Made by a program: the position numbers and the translations under genes. Source: Alphaproteobacteria bacterium (lineage in GTDB: Bacteria; Pseudomonadota; Alphaproteobacteria; Rhizobiales; JAKIUO01). From it: DNA of 64,000 nt. Numbering within the stretch: position 1 is the stretch's first letter; the number at the start of each line of letters is the position of its first letter. Location: NCBI GenBank assembly GCA_024280895.1, contig JAJRPI010000032.1, positions 47,070 through 111,069 of the forward strand, read 5' to 3'. Shown here in pieces: positions 28,433 through 37,623 of the stretch. The notes under the pieces were generated by a model that had not been told where the DNA came from, did no database searches, and saw only the letters and a list, made by a program, of their open reading frames with translations.

Positions 28433-28831
28433 GTCTCACTTCCTTTTGTCTGATGAGTGTATAGTGACACAGACCAGACGAGCAACGCGGGGCGTTTTCG
28501 ACATGGCTGAAATTTTTTATTTTTTATAAGTTCAATCTGAAAACCGGTATCCAAAATGCCCGTCGTCAACGGTTCCTGATGAACCAGCAGCAGGCCGCCA
28601 AAACAAACAAGAGGCAGCCACTGCTCGTGCCCGTCCATAGCCCTCAAACAGCGCAGCGATAGGGTAGCTAAAAGCAGGCCGCGCAACGCGCGAACAGCCG
28701 TGAGACCAGTCATTGGAAAAGAATTCCGATGTACGCATCGGCAAGGCCGACTGGCCGCCGCGCGTTGCGCGCCTGTCGGAGGCCCGGCGTTAGTCGGAGT
28801 AGCAGCGAGATCATTAAATGCCGTGAGACCG
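28433..28831. other. Non-coding gap with a 12-bp inverted repeat
   Basis: About 400 bp without a convincing gene. It contains GCGCAACGCGCG (28681-28692) and its perfect inverse CGCGCGTTGCGC (28759-28770), and two copies of CCGTGAGACC (28698-28707 and 28821-28830). Open frames here match no family. Confidence 0.6.
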
Positions 28832-29245
28832 TTAGATCGTATGGTGCCGCGCCCGGGCACCTCGTTCAATGGCGGAGCAAATGAGCGGTTCCAGATCAAG
28901 GGCGTCGCGCAACAGTTGCAAGAAACGCAGCTCCTCGGCTTTGATGTTGAGGTCGGCAGCTGCGACTTCCACGGCCAGAGCATAGGCGGTTTCGTGCAAC
29001 TTTTCTGGCAGGTTCTTGGAGACTTCGTTCAAAATTTTGTCCAGTCCATCTTCATGCGACAATACGTTGCCGCAGGCTTCGGCGGTATGGACGAGCTGTT
29101 CAACATCGAAATCGCGAAAGGCGGGCAGATACTGGACCATCTGGCCAATGCGAAACATTTCCTTGTCAGTCATTTCGCGATCAACGGCGGACATGGTGAC
29201 CATGATATAGATGAGGGCGTCATGGGGGGAAAGGGGGCCGGGCAT
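28832..29245 (-). CDS. TerB-like (tellurite resistance TerB family) protein
   Basis: 137 residues, all helical, of the TerB/DUF533-like fold with acidic metal-binding pattern: VTMSAVDREMTDKEMFRIG, LAVEVAAADLNIKAEELRFL and LCRDALDLEP-like LLRDALDLEP. Such solo proteins occur widely in Rhizobiales; a tellurite phenotype is not implied. The start ATG follows AGAGGAATGACCCT. Single gene, divergent from lysK. Confidence 0.85.
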   Translation of the reverse strand: MPGPLSPHDALIYIMVTMSAVDREMTDKEMFRIGQMVQYLPAFRDFDVEQLVHTAEACGNVLSHEDGLDKILNEVSKNLPEKLHETAYALAVEVAAADLNIKAEELRFLQLLRDALDLEPLICSAIERGARARHHTI

Positions 29246-29405
29246 AGGGTCATTCCTCTAATAATAATTGTCGTAAATTACACTTTCCAACAGATGTACT
29301 CTTTCCTCTATCCTTTTTGTGGCCAGTTGCAAACACTTGGATTGCTTCTTTGTGATTTTGCCGATAACAAGCAATTGATAATAGGCATACAAAGGATCTC
29401 AAACC

Positions 29406-30998
29406 ATGACTGATGAGGCGCTGATGACACTGGCCGAAAATAGCAAGGCCTGGCCCTTCATGGAGGCGCGCAATCTCATCAAGCGGCTGGACCGGCTGAA
29501 AAAGCAACCAGAAGTGGTTTTGTTTGAAACCGGTTATGGGCCGTCCGGCTTGCCGCATATTGGGACCTTTGGCGAAGTGGCGCGCACCGATATGGTGCGC
29601 CATGCTTTTGGCGTGCTGACCGGTCGCAAAACCAAGATGATCTGCTTTTCCGATGATATGGATGGCCTGCGCAAGGTACCGACCAATCTACCGAATCAAG
29701 AGATGTTGGCGGAGTATCTGGACAAGCCTTTGAGTGTGGTGCCTGACCCCTTTGGCACACATGACAGTTTTGCCGCTCATAATAATGCCCGCCTGCAAAG
29801 CTTTCTTGATCAGTTTAAATTTGACTATGAATTTGTTTCTGCCACGCAGCGCTATAAATCTGGCGCGCTGGATGAGACCTTGCTGCGCATGCTCACTGTC
29901 TATGACAAGGTGATGGAGATCATTTTGCCAACGCTTGGCGGCGAGCGCCAGAAAACCTATTCGCCATTTTTGCCGATCTGCCCCACCAGCGGCAAGGTGT
30001 TGCAAGTTCCCATGAAGGAGCTGAACGTCAAAAAAGGCACCATTGTCTATGAAGATCCCGCGAGCGGCGATCTTGTGGAATTACCGGTGACGGGCGGGCA
30101 TGTGAAATGCCAGTGGAAGGCTGACTGGGCCATGCGCTGGACGGCGCTTGGCGTTGATTATGAGATGGCGGGCAAGGACCTTATCGATAGCGTGCGCCTG
30201 TCGGGGAAAATCTGCCGGGCCATGGGCGGCACCCCGCCAGACGGATTTTCTTACGAGCTGTTCCTTGACGAAAAGGGCCAGAAAATCTCCAAATCCATTG
30301 GCAATGGCATCACCATTGATGAGTGGCTAAGCTATGCCAGCCCGCAAAGTCTCTCGCTCTTCATGTATCAAAAACCCAAAACCGCCAAGCGCCTGCATTT
30401 TGATATCATCCCTAAAAATGTCGATGAATATCTGACCTTTTTGTCGAAATATCCAGATCAGGAAGGCAAGGATCAGCTCAATAATCCGGTTTGGCACATT
30501 CATGGCGGCACCCCGCCACAAGCCGAGCTGCCCATCAGTTTTGCACTATTGCTTAATCTGGTGAGTGCTTCCAACGCTTCGGAACCAGATGTTTTGTGGG
30601 GCTTTATTCGCCGTTATGCGCCAGATGCCACGCCGGAAAATTACCCTTTACTCGATCATTTGGTTGGCTATGCGATTGGCTATTACGAGCATTTTGTCAA
30701 ACCCGGCAAGACCTATCGCGCCCCGACAAAGCAAGAAGCGGCCGCGCTTACCGATCTGGAAGTAAAACTTGGTGAACTGGATGCCGATGCGGATGGTAGC
30801 ACCATTCAAAATGTGGTTTATGCGGTTGGCAAGGAGCACGAGTTCGAGCCCTTGCGCAGTTGGTTTACGGCACTTTATGAGGTGCTACTGGGGCAAAGCC
30901 AGGGACCACGCTTTGGTAATTTCGCCGAGCTGTATGGCCTCAATGAAAGCCGCGAGCTGATCAAGCGCGGTCTGTCGGGGGAGCTTGCAAAGGGGTAA
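29406..30998 (+). CDS. lysK: Lysyl-tRNA synthetase, class I
   Basis: 530 residues. Attaches lysine to tRNA-Lys using a class I Rossmann fold, the archaeal-type enzyme that replaces class II LysRS in most alphaproteobacteria. The HIGH-like motif is [10 protein letters not shown] near residue 46 and KMSKS appears as KISKSIGNG. Length is normal. It has its own promoter region, divergent from the TerB-like gene. Confidence 0.96.
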   Translation: MTDEALMTLAENSKAWPFMEARNLIKRLDRLKKQPEVVLFETGYGPSGLPHIGTFGEVARTDMVRHAFGVLTGRKTKMICFSDDMDGLRKVPTNLPNQEMLAEYLDKPLSVVPDPFGTHDSFAAHNNARLQSFLDQFKFDYEFVSATQRYKSGALDETLLRMLTVYDKVMEIILPTLGGERQKTYSPFLPICPTSGKVLQVPMKELNVKKGTIVYEDPASGDLVELPVTGGHVKCQWKADWAMRWTALGVDYEMAGKDLIDSVRLSGKICRAMGGTPPDGFSYELFLDEKGQKISKSIGNGITIDEWLSYASPQSLSLFMYQKPKTAKRLHFDIIPKNVDEYLTFLSKYPDQEGKDQLNNPVWHIHGGTPPQAELPISFALLLNLVSASNASEPDVLWGFIRRYAPDATPENYPLLDHLVGYAIGYYEHFVKPGKTYRAPTKQEAAALTDLEVKLGELDADADGSTIQNVVYAVGKEHEFEPLRSWFTALYEVLLGQSQGPRFGNFAELYGLNESRELIKRGLSGELAKG

Positions 30999-31109
30999 TT
31001 GTCTGAGCGCATTGTCTTCGCCAGACAGGCATGCTGCGCGCATGGCGCCAAAGGCGAGCCTTTGGAAACTGCTATGGGTTGTGGATTAGGGTCCGATCTC
31101 GGTGGGTAT

Positions 31110-31259
31110 TTAAGCGTACATATACCAATAGACGAACCCGGCGGTGATGGCGCTCAATATTAGCAGCTTGACCGTCCCCCAGATAATAAACCGCTTGATC
31201 ACGCGGTTGCTCTCTTCTTGCAGTTTTCTGGCGTTCTCACGCAGCTCAGTTTCGTCCAT
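31110..31259 (-). CDS. Small single-helix membrane protein
   Basis: 49 residues from ATG at 31259 (MDETELRENA): an acidic/basic amphipathic N-terminus followed by one transmembrane helix at about residues 27-47 ending WYMYA. No family recognised. The ribosome binding site is weak. It may be cotranscribed with the secreted protein gene upstream. Confidence 0.6.
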   Translation of the reverse strand: MDETELRENARKLQEESNRVIKRFIIWGTVKLLILSAITAGFVYWYMYA

Positions 31260-31284
31260 GTGATTTGGTCCTGTTTGGGCAAAG

Positions 31285-31647
31285 CTACCATGCGCAGATT
31301 TTAAAACCATCACCGATCCAGCAGGCGCGGTTTTTACGCGATCGTTTGACGTAGCCCCACCGAGAATTGATACCAAATTTTGTCAGACCTCGGACGTCGG
31401 CTCTATCTTTTGAAAGAACCGTTACCGACACAACCATGATTTCCCCATAAAACCGGCCCGATTTTTTAGCACTGGTCAAAGAGAAAGAGCCATTCGGTTC
31501 TGCTCGAAAATCACAAGCCCCACGAAACTGCGTGCTGTTGCCTGATGTGATGAGGCATTTGGCATTGCGCGCCATTGCGGGGGTATGGATGCTGGCGGCG
31601 AGCAATGTAAAGCTCAAACCAATGAGGGCAAAAAGCCGAGTACGCAT
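31285..31647 (-). CDS. Small exported protein, conserved in Rhizobiales
   Basis: 120 residues from ATG at 31647 with a perfect AAGGGAGGA site upstream; the in-frame extension to 31776 lies in repeat DNA. The signal peptide ends near TPAMA. The mature part has four cysteines and the pattern RGACDF, GSFSL, ADVRGLTKFGINSRWGYVKR, and ACWIGDGFKICAW. I recall this as a recurring uncharacterised periplasmic family in Hyphomicrobiales. Function unknown. Confidence 0.82.
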   Translation of the reverse strand: MRTRLFALIGLSFTLLAASIHTPAMARNAKCLITSGNSTQFRGACDFRAEPNGSFSLTSAKKSGRFYGEIMVVSVTVLSKDRADVRGLTKFGINSRWGYVKRSRKNRACWIGDGFKICAW

Positions 31648-32106
31648 GATAAATTCCTCCCTTTGCATGCACGGACGCGCCGCGTCATAATTGAACACCA
31701 ATATCAACACGCCCCTTCGATTTGCGCAAGTCCTCGCGAAATCCTGCAAAAAAGCCTCGCCCCCGTAGGGCGTCAATAGCGCAGCGTATTGCGCCGTTTT
31801 GTGCTCCGCCGAGCAAACGAAAAAGTGCCGATCCGTAGGGTGTGTTAGCGCCTGTCATGGGCGTGCATACAATCACAAAACCACCAAAGCGCGTAACGCA
31901 CCGATTTGTCCCCGTCGGCAACAGCGGTGCGTACCGCGCCATTTGAGAGCTATTGTGGCTTTGCGCATGATTAGCAAGGCTCTAACGCATCTTACGGAAT
32001 ATATGGTTGTTTCAATCCTTTACGCGGGGCGCAGGTCACCATGTAAGCATTCCCAAGCGGAACTTGGAAACGAGAGATAGAACTGGGCGCATCTCAGGTA
32101 GGATTT
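31648..32106. other. Non-coding gap with diverged palindromic repeats
   Basis: About 460 bp without a convincing gene; it contains a cluster of REP-like palindromes (31763-31940, listed separately). The open frame 31685-31942 on the minus strand is built from these repeats. Confidence 0.6.
31763..31940. repeat. Cluster of REP-like GTAGGG-type palindromes
   Basis: Diverged units of a palindrome common in bacterial intergenic DNA. Unit 1 (31763-31795) reads CCGTAGGGCGTCAATAGCGC then AGCGTATTGCGCC. Unit 2 starts CCGTAGGGTGTGTTAGCGC at 31833 and closes with AGCGCGTAACGCACCG near 31888-31903. A half unit GGTGCGTACCGCGCC is at 31926-31940. They look like decayed copies of one mobile palindromic family. 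Confidence 0.65.
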
Positions 32107-32670
32107 TTAACTAGATATAACGAGTAGTATAAAAACAAAAAAACCGGAAAATGTTGCAGTGATAGTCAGTTTTCTTAGCTTTGGTATCTGCCATGCCATT
32201 ATAAACCCAGTTAAAATAAGTGTTAGTAGTGCAATGGATAAAATTGTGGAATAAACTTTAAACATAAATCCACCCTTGGATTTGTGTAATTGAACGAGAT
32301 GTCGATACCAATTTGCTTTTTTCACTTCCATTTTGGCAGTAAGTTTTTTTAAGTTTGTTTCAACACGAACTTCAATAGCTGCCCCTTGCCATTCAAAAAT
32401 GGTTTTGCCTTCCTTCACGCGTATTTTAGCTTCGCCTGTTGGGTTCGATAAATTTAGGTCTTTAAGTTTGTTTTTTGTTACCAGTATATACTCTGAAATA
32501 CTTCCGGAAAAAGAAGGTTTTATATTTATGATATGATTGGTTTTTTCTTCTCCTCCTTTAATATCCCATATGTAGAGAGCGCCAGTGACAAAAAACATAA
32601 CTGCAACTGGCATTAAAAAAACCGCTAAAAGCGTGTGTACTTTCATTAAAACCGATCTGTTGAGAATCAT
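32107..32670 (-). CDS. PepSY-associated transmembrane protein
   Basis: 187 residues from ATG at 32670 (GAGGAAGAATA upstream). An N-terminal helix (MKVHTLLAVFLMPVAVMFFV), a periplasmic PepSY-like domain, WYRHLVQLHKSKGGFMFKVY, and two C-terminal helices fit PepSY_TM/PiuB-type proteins, often tied to iron uptake or ferric reduction. Codon use is strikingly AT-rich compared with all its neighbours (many ATT, AAA and TTT codons), as is the flanking DNA, suggesting recent transfer. No TonB receptor is nearby. Confidence 0.85.
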   Translation of the reverse strand: MILNRSVLMKVHTLLAVFLMPVAVMFFVTGALYIWDIKGGEEKTNHIINIKPSFSGSISEYILVTKNKLKDLNLSNPTGEAKIRVKEGKTIFEWQGAAIEVRVETNLKKLTAKMEVKKANWYRHLVQLHKSKGGFMFKVYSTILSIALLTLILTGFIMAWQIPKLRKLTITATFSGFFVFILLVISS

Positions 32671-32811
32671 TATTCTTCCTCTTGTTTGTTTTAATTTTTG
32701 ATAGATTAATCGAGCAGATTAAACGCACTTTTTTGCTCGTCTCCAAGCTCTGCTTGGGAAGATTTGGTGGAGACGCTTTGCGTCCTGAATGCTTAAGTGA
32801 GAACAGCTCTC

Positions 32812-35157
32812 CTAAATATCCAGATCATGCGCGAATTCGGCGTTCGCCTGGATAAAATGGAACCGTGCTTCGGGCTTGTTGCCCATGAGCTGTTGCACGG
32901 TGTCGGCGGTTTCTTCGCGCTCGTCCTCATCGATTTGCACTTGCAATAAAGTGCGTTTGCCGGGCAGCATGGTGGTTTCTTTGAGCTGGGCGGCCATCAT
33001 TTCGCCAAGGCCTTTAAAGCGGCCAATGTCGATCTTGCCGCGGCCCGTAAACTCGGTTTTCATCAGCTCGTCCTTGTGCGCTTCATCACGCGCATACAGG
33101 GTTTTGGAGCCTTGCGTGATGCGAAACAATGGCGGCACGGCGACGAACAGATGGCCCTGATCGACGAGCTTTGGCATCTGGCGGTAAAAGAAGGTGATGA
33201 GCAAGGCGGCGATATGCGCCCCATCGACGTCCGCATCGGTCATGATGATGACGCGCTCATAGCGCAGATCATCTTCCACATAGGCCGCGCCAACGCCGCA
33301 TCCAAGTGCTTGTGTGAGATCGTTTAACAGCTGATTGGACGAAATTTTGGCGTTGGAGGCGTTGCCGACATTGAGGATTGTACCGCGTAGGGGCAAGATC
33401 GCCTGATTTTTACGATTACGGGCTTGCTTGGCGGAACCACCAGCACTGTCTCCTTCGACGATGAAGATTTCAGCGTTCTTGGCGCCGCGCTGTGAGCAAT
33501 CGGCAAGCTTGCCGGGCAGGCGCAGTTTTTTGGTTGCGGTTTTGCGCGAGACTTCTTTGTCGCGTTTGCGCTTCAAGCGTTCTTCGGAGCGATCCACCAC
33601 CCAGTCGAGCAGCTTGCTGGCCTGCTTCGGGTTGGCGGTGAGCCAATGGTCAAACGCGTCGCGCACGGCGTTTTCGACGATACGGGTGGCGGCAGAGGTC
33701 GCGAGCTTTTCCTTGGTCTGCCCCTGAAATTCAGGTTCGCGGATAAATACGCTCATCATGGCCCCAGAGGTACTCAGCACATCGTCGGCGGTGATCTGCG
33801 CGGCCTTTTTGTTTTTGGTCATCTCGCCATAGGTGCGCAAGCCCTTGGTGAGAGCGCCGCGAAGGCCCGTTTCATGGGTGCCGCCTTCAATGGTCGGCAC
33901 CGTGTTGCAATAGGTGTTCAAGAACCCGTCGGCATTGGCGATCCATGCGACCGCCCATTCAACCGAACCGTGGCCGCCTTCTTTTTCTACCTTGCCAGCA
34001 AAAATATCAGAGGTCACCGTGACCAGCCCCTCAAGGCGCTCGGTGACGAAATCCTTGAGGCCGCCGGGGAAATGAAAGATCGCCTCGGCGGGCACATTGT
34101 CTTTTTCGGTTATCAGTTCTGGAGCGCATTTCCAGCGGATTTCGACGCCGCCAAACAAATAGGCTTTGGAGCGCGCCATGCGCATCAGGCGGGCCGGACG
34201 GAACAGAGTGTTCTCGCCAAAAATTTGCGAGTCTGGATGGAACAAAAAGCTGGTACCACGCCGATTGGCGACCTTGCCCAGTTTTTGCAGTTTGCCTTGG
34301 GGGATGCCGCGCGAAAATTCCTGACGATAAAGCTGCTTGTCTCTCGCCACTTCAACGATCAACACATCAGACAGGGCATTGACCACAGAGGCCCCAACCC
34401 CATGCAGGCCGCCAGAGGTCTGGTAGACCTTGCTGTCAAATTTGCCGCCAGCATGCAGGGTCGTGAGGATCACCTCAAGGGCAGATTTGTTCTTGAATTT
34501 TGGATGCGGATCGACGGGAATACCGCGACCATTATCGCTGACTTTCAATGAATTGTCGGCCATCAGCTCGACTTCGATCCAGGTGGCGAAACCGGCCACG
34601 GCTTCGTCCATCGAGTTGTCTATGACCTCGGCGAACAGATGATGCAATGCTTTGCGGTCGGTGCCACCAATATACATGCCGGGGCGGCGACGCACCGGCT
34701 CCAGCCCTTCAAGTACCTCAATATCAGCAGCGGTATAATCGCCTTCAGCAGATTTTGAGCTAGCTTTGCGTGCCGCCGCTTTAGGGGCAGGGGCCTTTTT
34801 AGGAGGTGTTTTCTTGGCGGTTGATTGTTGGCTCATCTGTGTTTGGTCTGTTCCGATTGCTGTGGGTTCAATAGGTTTTAAAGGTTTTGGTTCATCTTGC
34901 GCAGTTGTTTTAGCGTCATCGCTAGATGCGTCAACAGTTTTTGCGCTCGCACTGTCGCTTGCCGCTTTGGAGTCTTTGGCCGCCGAACCAAGTTCGCTGG
35001 CAAAAAGTTCCAGGCTTTCTTGTTCGTGGGCCTTTTGGTCTTTGAGAACCGGTTTTGCTCCAGGGCTAACCGGCTTTGCCTCAGGCTCCGTTTTTTGGGC
35101 TTTTTGCGGTTCTTTTGGAGCCTTTGATTTGCTAAATAGATTCTTGAACAGCGCCAT
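32812..35157 (-). CDS. parE: DNA topoisomerase IV subunit B
   Basis: 781 residues from ATG at 35157 (GAGGAAATC upstream). ATP-dependent decatenation of daughter chromosomes together with ParC. GHKL ATPase motifs are EVIDNSMDEAVAG, DNGRGIPVD and GGLHGVGASVVNALS; the TOPRIM domain has EGDSAGGSAKQARNR and MTDADVDGAHI; the C-terminus ends FIQANAEFAHDLDI. The unusual part is the first 140 residues: a low-complexity Lys/Ala/Pro/Ser/Glu-rich tail before the normal start (GDYTAADIEVLEGLEPVRRR). Single gene. Confidence 0.96.
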   Translation of the reverse strand: MALFKNLFSKSKAPKEPQKAQKTEPEAKPVSPGAKPVLKDQKAHEQESLELFASELGSAAKDSKAASDSASAKTVDASSDDAKTTAQDEPKPLKPIEPTAIGTDQTQMSQQSTAKKTPPKKAPAPKAAARKASSKSAEGDYTAADIEVLEGLEPVRRRPGMYIGGTDRKALHHLFAEVIDNSMDEAVAGFATWIEVELMADNSLKVSDNGRGIPVDPHPKFKNKSALEVILTTLHAGGKFDSKVYQTSGGLHGVGASVVNALSDVLIVEVARDKQLYRQEFSRGIPQGKLQKLGKVANRRGTSFLFHPDSQIFGENTLFRPARLMRMARSKAYLFGGVEIRWKCAPELITEKDNVPAEAIFHFPGGLKDFVTERLEGLVTVTSDIFAGKVEKEGGHGSVEWAVAWIANADGFLNTYCNTVPTIEGGTHETGLRGALTKGLRTYGEMTKNKKAAQITADDVLSTSGAMMSVFIREPEFQGQTKEKLATSAATRIVENAVRDAFDHWLTANPKQASKLLDWVVDRSEERLKRKRDKEVSRKTATKKLRLPGKLADCSQRGAKNAEIFIVEGDSAGGSAKQARNRKNQAILPLRGTILNVGNASNAKISSNQLLNDLTQALGCGVGAAYVEDDLRYERVIIMTDADVDGAHIAALLITFFYRQMPKLVDQGHLFVAVPPLFRITQGSKTLYARDEAHKDELMKTEFTGRGKIDIGRFKGLGEMMAAQLKETTMLPGKRTLLQVQIDEDEREETADTVQQLMGNKPEARFHFIQANAEFAHDLDI

Positions 35158-35419
35158 GATTTCCTCTTGTCCCGCGAACGGGGTTCTCAAGTTCAATACG
35201 CGATACGAATCTCACGCACTATAACAGATTTGTGCACAAGAATAGAGTGTTTTACCGCCCGCAGTGGGTAACTTGTTCATTTTGATCGCATTATTGACAT
35301 TCATTGAGGGACCATGGTGAGCAATGCTTGCCTGGAAGACACAGGGGTATAAACAGCCTGACAGGGAGCGCGCAATGGTATAAACTTCAAGAAAAGACAG
35401 TTTAAGGGGTGCGCTTATT

Positions 35420-36067
35420 ATGTGGTTTATGTTGATCTTGTGGAAGTCTTTCCGTGGATTATGGCGTCTGGTCGTCGGTCTGATCATCGGTGTCATTTTG
35501 TATATCTACACCTTTACCACGCCGGGCCTAGAGTGGATATTCAACGATGTCTATGCGTTTTCCAACGGGCTTGTCAGTTGGGTCAGCGAGCAGTCCTGGT
35601 ATCCCAGATATGAGAAATGGGACCATCTGGTAAAACCGGGTGATCGGCTGCCGCTGATTTTATATATTCTGGTCGGCCGCTTTATCTGGCTGATGTTTGA
35701 GGCAGCCTTGTTCACCTTCCCTCATTGGCTGTTTGTTGGCCGTAACAAGCAAAAAAAAACAGCTAATTCGCAAGAATTAGCGCCAATTGCCCCGAAACGG
35801 GGCGCTCGCAGATCAGATGCCGCCTCGACAAAAGATGGCACGGCGCCTGTTATGGGCCATAGCGGTGTTGATAATGCTTCTTTGCAGCAGGTCGCCGCCC
35901 CAGCAGCTGCAATTGCTGCCAGCGCTTTAGCCAGAGAGCAGCAGGGCGACAGCTCCTTGTCGAAAGGGCACGCTCAGCTCGACGAAACCGGCAAAAATCT
36001 GGAGCGCTCGATTGATGAAGCCTTGCAGCGCATCAAGAAGCTCGACGAGCCAAATTCAAGCAGTTGA
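35420..36067 (+). CDS. Uncharacterised membrane protein with cytoplasmic tail
   Basis: 215 residues. Two membrane-interacting regions (about 12-32 and 75-105), then a basic segment and an Ala/Gln-rich low-complexity tail ending with a predicted coiled coil (SIDEALQRIKKLDEPNSSS). AAGGGG lies ten bases before the ATG. No family recognised. Its TGA overlaps the ATG of the uracil-DNA glycosylase-like gene, so both are translationally coupled. Confidence 0.72.
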   Translation: MWFMLILWKSFRGLWRLVVGLIIGVILYIYTFTTPGLEWIFNDVYAFSNGLVSWVSEQSWYPRYEKWDHLVKPGDRLPLILYILVGRFIWLMFEAALFTFPHWLFVGRNKQKKTANSQELAPIAPKRGARRSDAASTKDGTAPVMGHSGVDNASLQQVAAPAAAIAASALAREQQGDSSLSKGHAQLDETGKNLERSIDEALQRIKKLDEPNSSS

Positions 36068-36741
36068 TGATGGTTTCAAGGGACTTTGCAGGTGACAGGC
36101 CAGATGAGAGCGGTGGATCTGCTCTATCTCAGCTGGTTGCTCGGATCAAAAACTGCCACCATTGCCTTGATGATCCGCGCGGCAAACCGCTTCCCCATGA
36201 ACCGCGCCCTGTTCTTGTGCCCAGCCAGCACGCTAAAATCTGTATCATCGGCCAGGCGCCGGGCACAAGGGTGCACGCGTCGGGAAAACCGTTCACAGAT
36301 GCCTCTGGAGATCGCTTGCGCGGGTGGATGGGGATCAGCAGCGAGCAGTTTTATGATCCAGCCAAGGTCGCGATCATTCCCATGGGTTTTTGTTTTCCAG
36401 GGCTTGATGACAAGGGCGGGGATTTGCCGCCGCGCAAAGAATGTGCCCCTAAATGGCAGGCTGCATTGTTCGAGCTGATGCCGCAGATCGAGTTGAAATT
36501 ACTGGTTGGCATGTATGCCCAAAATTGGCATCTGGGTAAAAACCGTCACAAGACCTTGAGCAAGACCGTTGCGCATTGGCGTGACTATGTGGGCGGTCGA
36601 GCACCAGTTGCGGGCCAGCCGATGCTTTTGCCCATGCCGCATCCTTCGTGGCGCAATACAGCCTGGCTGCGCAAAAACCCGTTTTTCGAACGTGATGTGA
36701 TCCCGTTCTTGCGACAAGAAATCAAGCGTTTGCTTGCATAA
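36067..36741 (+). CDS. Uracil-DNA glycosylase family protein with Fe-S-type cysteines
   Basis: 224 residues. UDG-fold motifs: IIGQAPGTRVHASGKPFTDA (active-site loop region) and LPMPHPSWRNTAWLRKNP (the HPS motif). Four cysteines, NCHHC near the N-terminus plus GFCFPG and KECAPKW, match the 4Fe-4S ligand spacing of the YqfM-like branch. Catalytic activity on uracil is not certain for this branch. A second, different UDG-fold gene is at 43196. Confidence 0.88.
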   Translation: MMVSRDFAGDRPDESGGSALSQLVARIKNCHHCLDDPRGKPLPHEPRPVLVPSQHAKICIIGQAPGTRVHASGKPFTDASGDRLRGWMGISSEQFYDPAKVAIIPMGFCFPGLDDKGGDLPPRKECAPKWQAALFELMPQIELKLLVGMYAQNWHLGKNRHKTLSKTVAHWRDYVGGRAPVAGQPMLLPMPHPSWRNTAWLRKNPFFERDVIPFLRQEIKRLLA

Positions 36742-36872
36742 GCCGGGCGTTAGGCAGCTCTGTCATTCTTTGTTTTGCAATAATAGATTGAACCAATTTC
36801 CAAGCCATCACGACCAACTTGATAACCCGCTCAGCTTTTATCGAGTGGGAGGTTCAATCGGGAGTAAAGGAA

Positions 36873-37415
36873 ATGACGATGACGTTCAAAACAATTTCAC
36901 AGGCTATGGCATTGATGATCGGCTTTATGGTGATGGCTCAGCCGGCAATGGCGGCCAAACAGTGCAAGCCTCAGCTTAAAAAAGCGGGTATGTTTTATTT
37001 TAATAAGGCCAAGGCCAAATCGTCAGCGGCTGGTCGCTGGGAAAAGCAGGTAGCCATCAAACATGGCATCGGCTACAGTTTCTGGAGCAACGCCAAGGGC
37101 AAGGGCTATAGCTGTACCAGTAAAATGAAAAACGGCAAAAAGCTTTATAACTGTGTCGCCAAAGCCAAACCGTGCAAAACAGTGGCAAAAGTCTGCAAGT
37201 CGAAACTGTCCAAGAACGGCATGTTTTACTTCAAGCTGGCCAAAGCCAAATCATCAGCTGTGGGTCGTTGGGAAAAACAGTCAGCCATCCAGAACGGCAT
37301 TGGTTACAGTTTCTGGTCGAACGCCAAGAGTAAAAACTTTTCTTGTAGTTTCTCGATGAAAAATGGCAAGAAACTTTGGAATTGTGCTGCAAAAGCCAAG
37401 CCCTGCAAAGGATAG
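36873..37415 (+). CDS. Secreted basic protein with two tandem cysteine repeats
   Basis: 180 residues from ATG at 36873 (GGAGTAAAGGAA upstream). The signal peptide ends at about residue 27 (AQPAMAAKQ). The mature protein is very lysine-rich and consists of two nearly identical units of about 65 residues: GMFYFNKAKAKSSAAGRWEK to CVAKAKPC, and GMFYFKLAKAKSSAVGRWEK to CAAKAKPC. Each contains W-x11-Y-x2-W and an SC...NC...PC cysteine set, probably forming one disulfide-bonded fold per unit. A strong terminator follows. Function unknown; the motif also occurs in the 21275-21643 protein. Confidence 0.85.
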   Translation: MTMTFKTISQAMALMIGFMVMAQPAMAAKQCKPQLKKAGMFYFNKAKAKSSAAGRWEKQVAIKHGIGYSFWSNAKGKGYSCTSKMKNGKKLYNCVAKAKPCKTVAKVCKSKLSKNGMFYFKLAKAKSSAVGRWEKQSAIQNGIGYSFWSNAKSKNFSCSFSMKNGKKLWNCAAKAKPCKG

Positions 37416-37435
37416 ACAATTCCAAAATGAGCGAG

Positions 37436-37465
37436 AAAGGCGGAGCCATGGGGCTCCGCCTTTTT
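37436..37465 (+). terminator. Rho-independent terminator
   Basis: AAAGGCGGAGCC-ATGG-GGCTCCGCCTTTTT: a perfect GC-rich stem followed by Ts, 21 bp after the stop of the tandem-repeat protein gene. Confidence 0.95.
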
Positions 37466-37623
37466 CATTGTCTGAAGGCGATAGGTTCAAGCCATGCTGT
37501 CGAGCAAGAAATTAACAACCTGTTTGAGCGAGCAGATGATTGCTTTTGTTTGCACTTGCCCCTAATAAAAGAGCGACAAACCAGAAAGTCTGGCTGGTAG
37601 GCTTACAAGAGCGGAGAACACGC

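Noticed and set aside
28414..28983. 189-residue minus-strand open frame between the DGPF and TerB-like genes
   Set aside because: It overlaps the 5' end of the DGPF gene's upstream region and the 3' end of the TerB-like gene in another frame; it includes the inverted repeats and matches no family.
31685..31942. 85-residue minus-strand open frame
   Set aside because: Composed of REP-like palindromes, which commonly yield spurious frames.
33646..34551. 301-residue plus-strand open frame opposite parE
   Set aside because: Antisense shadow of a highly conserved gene; no recognisable motifs.
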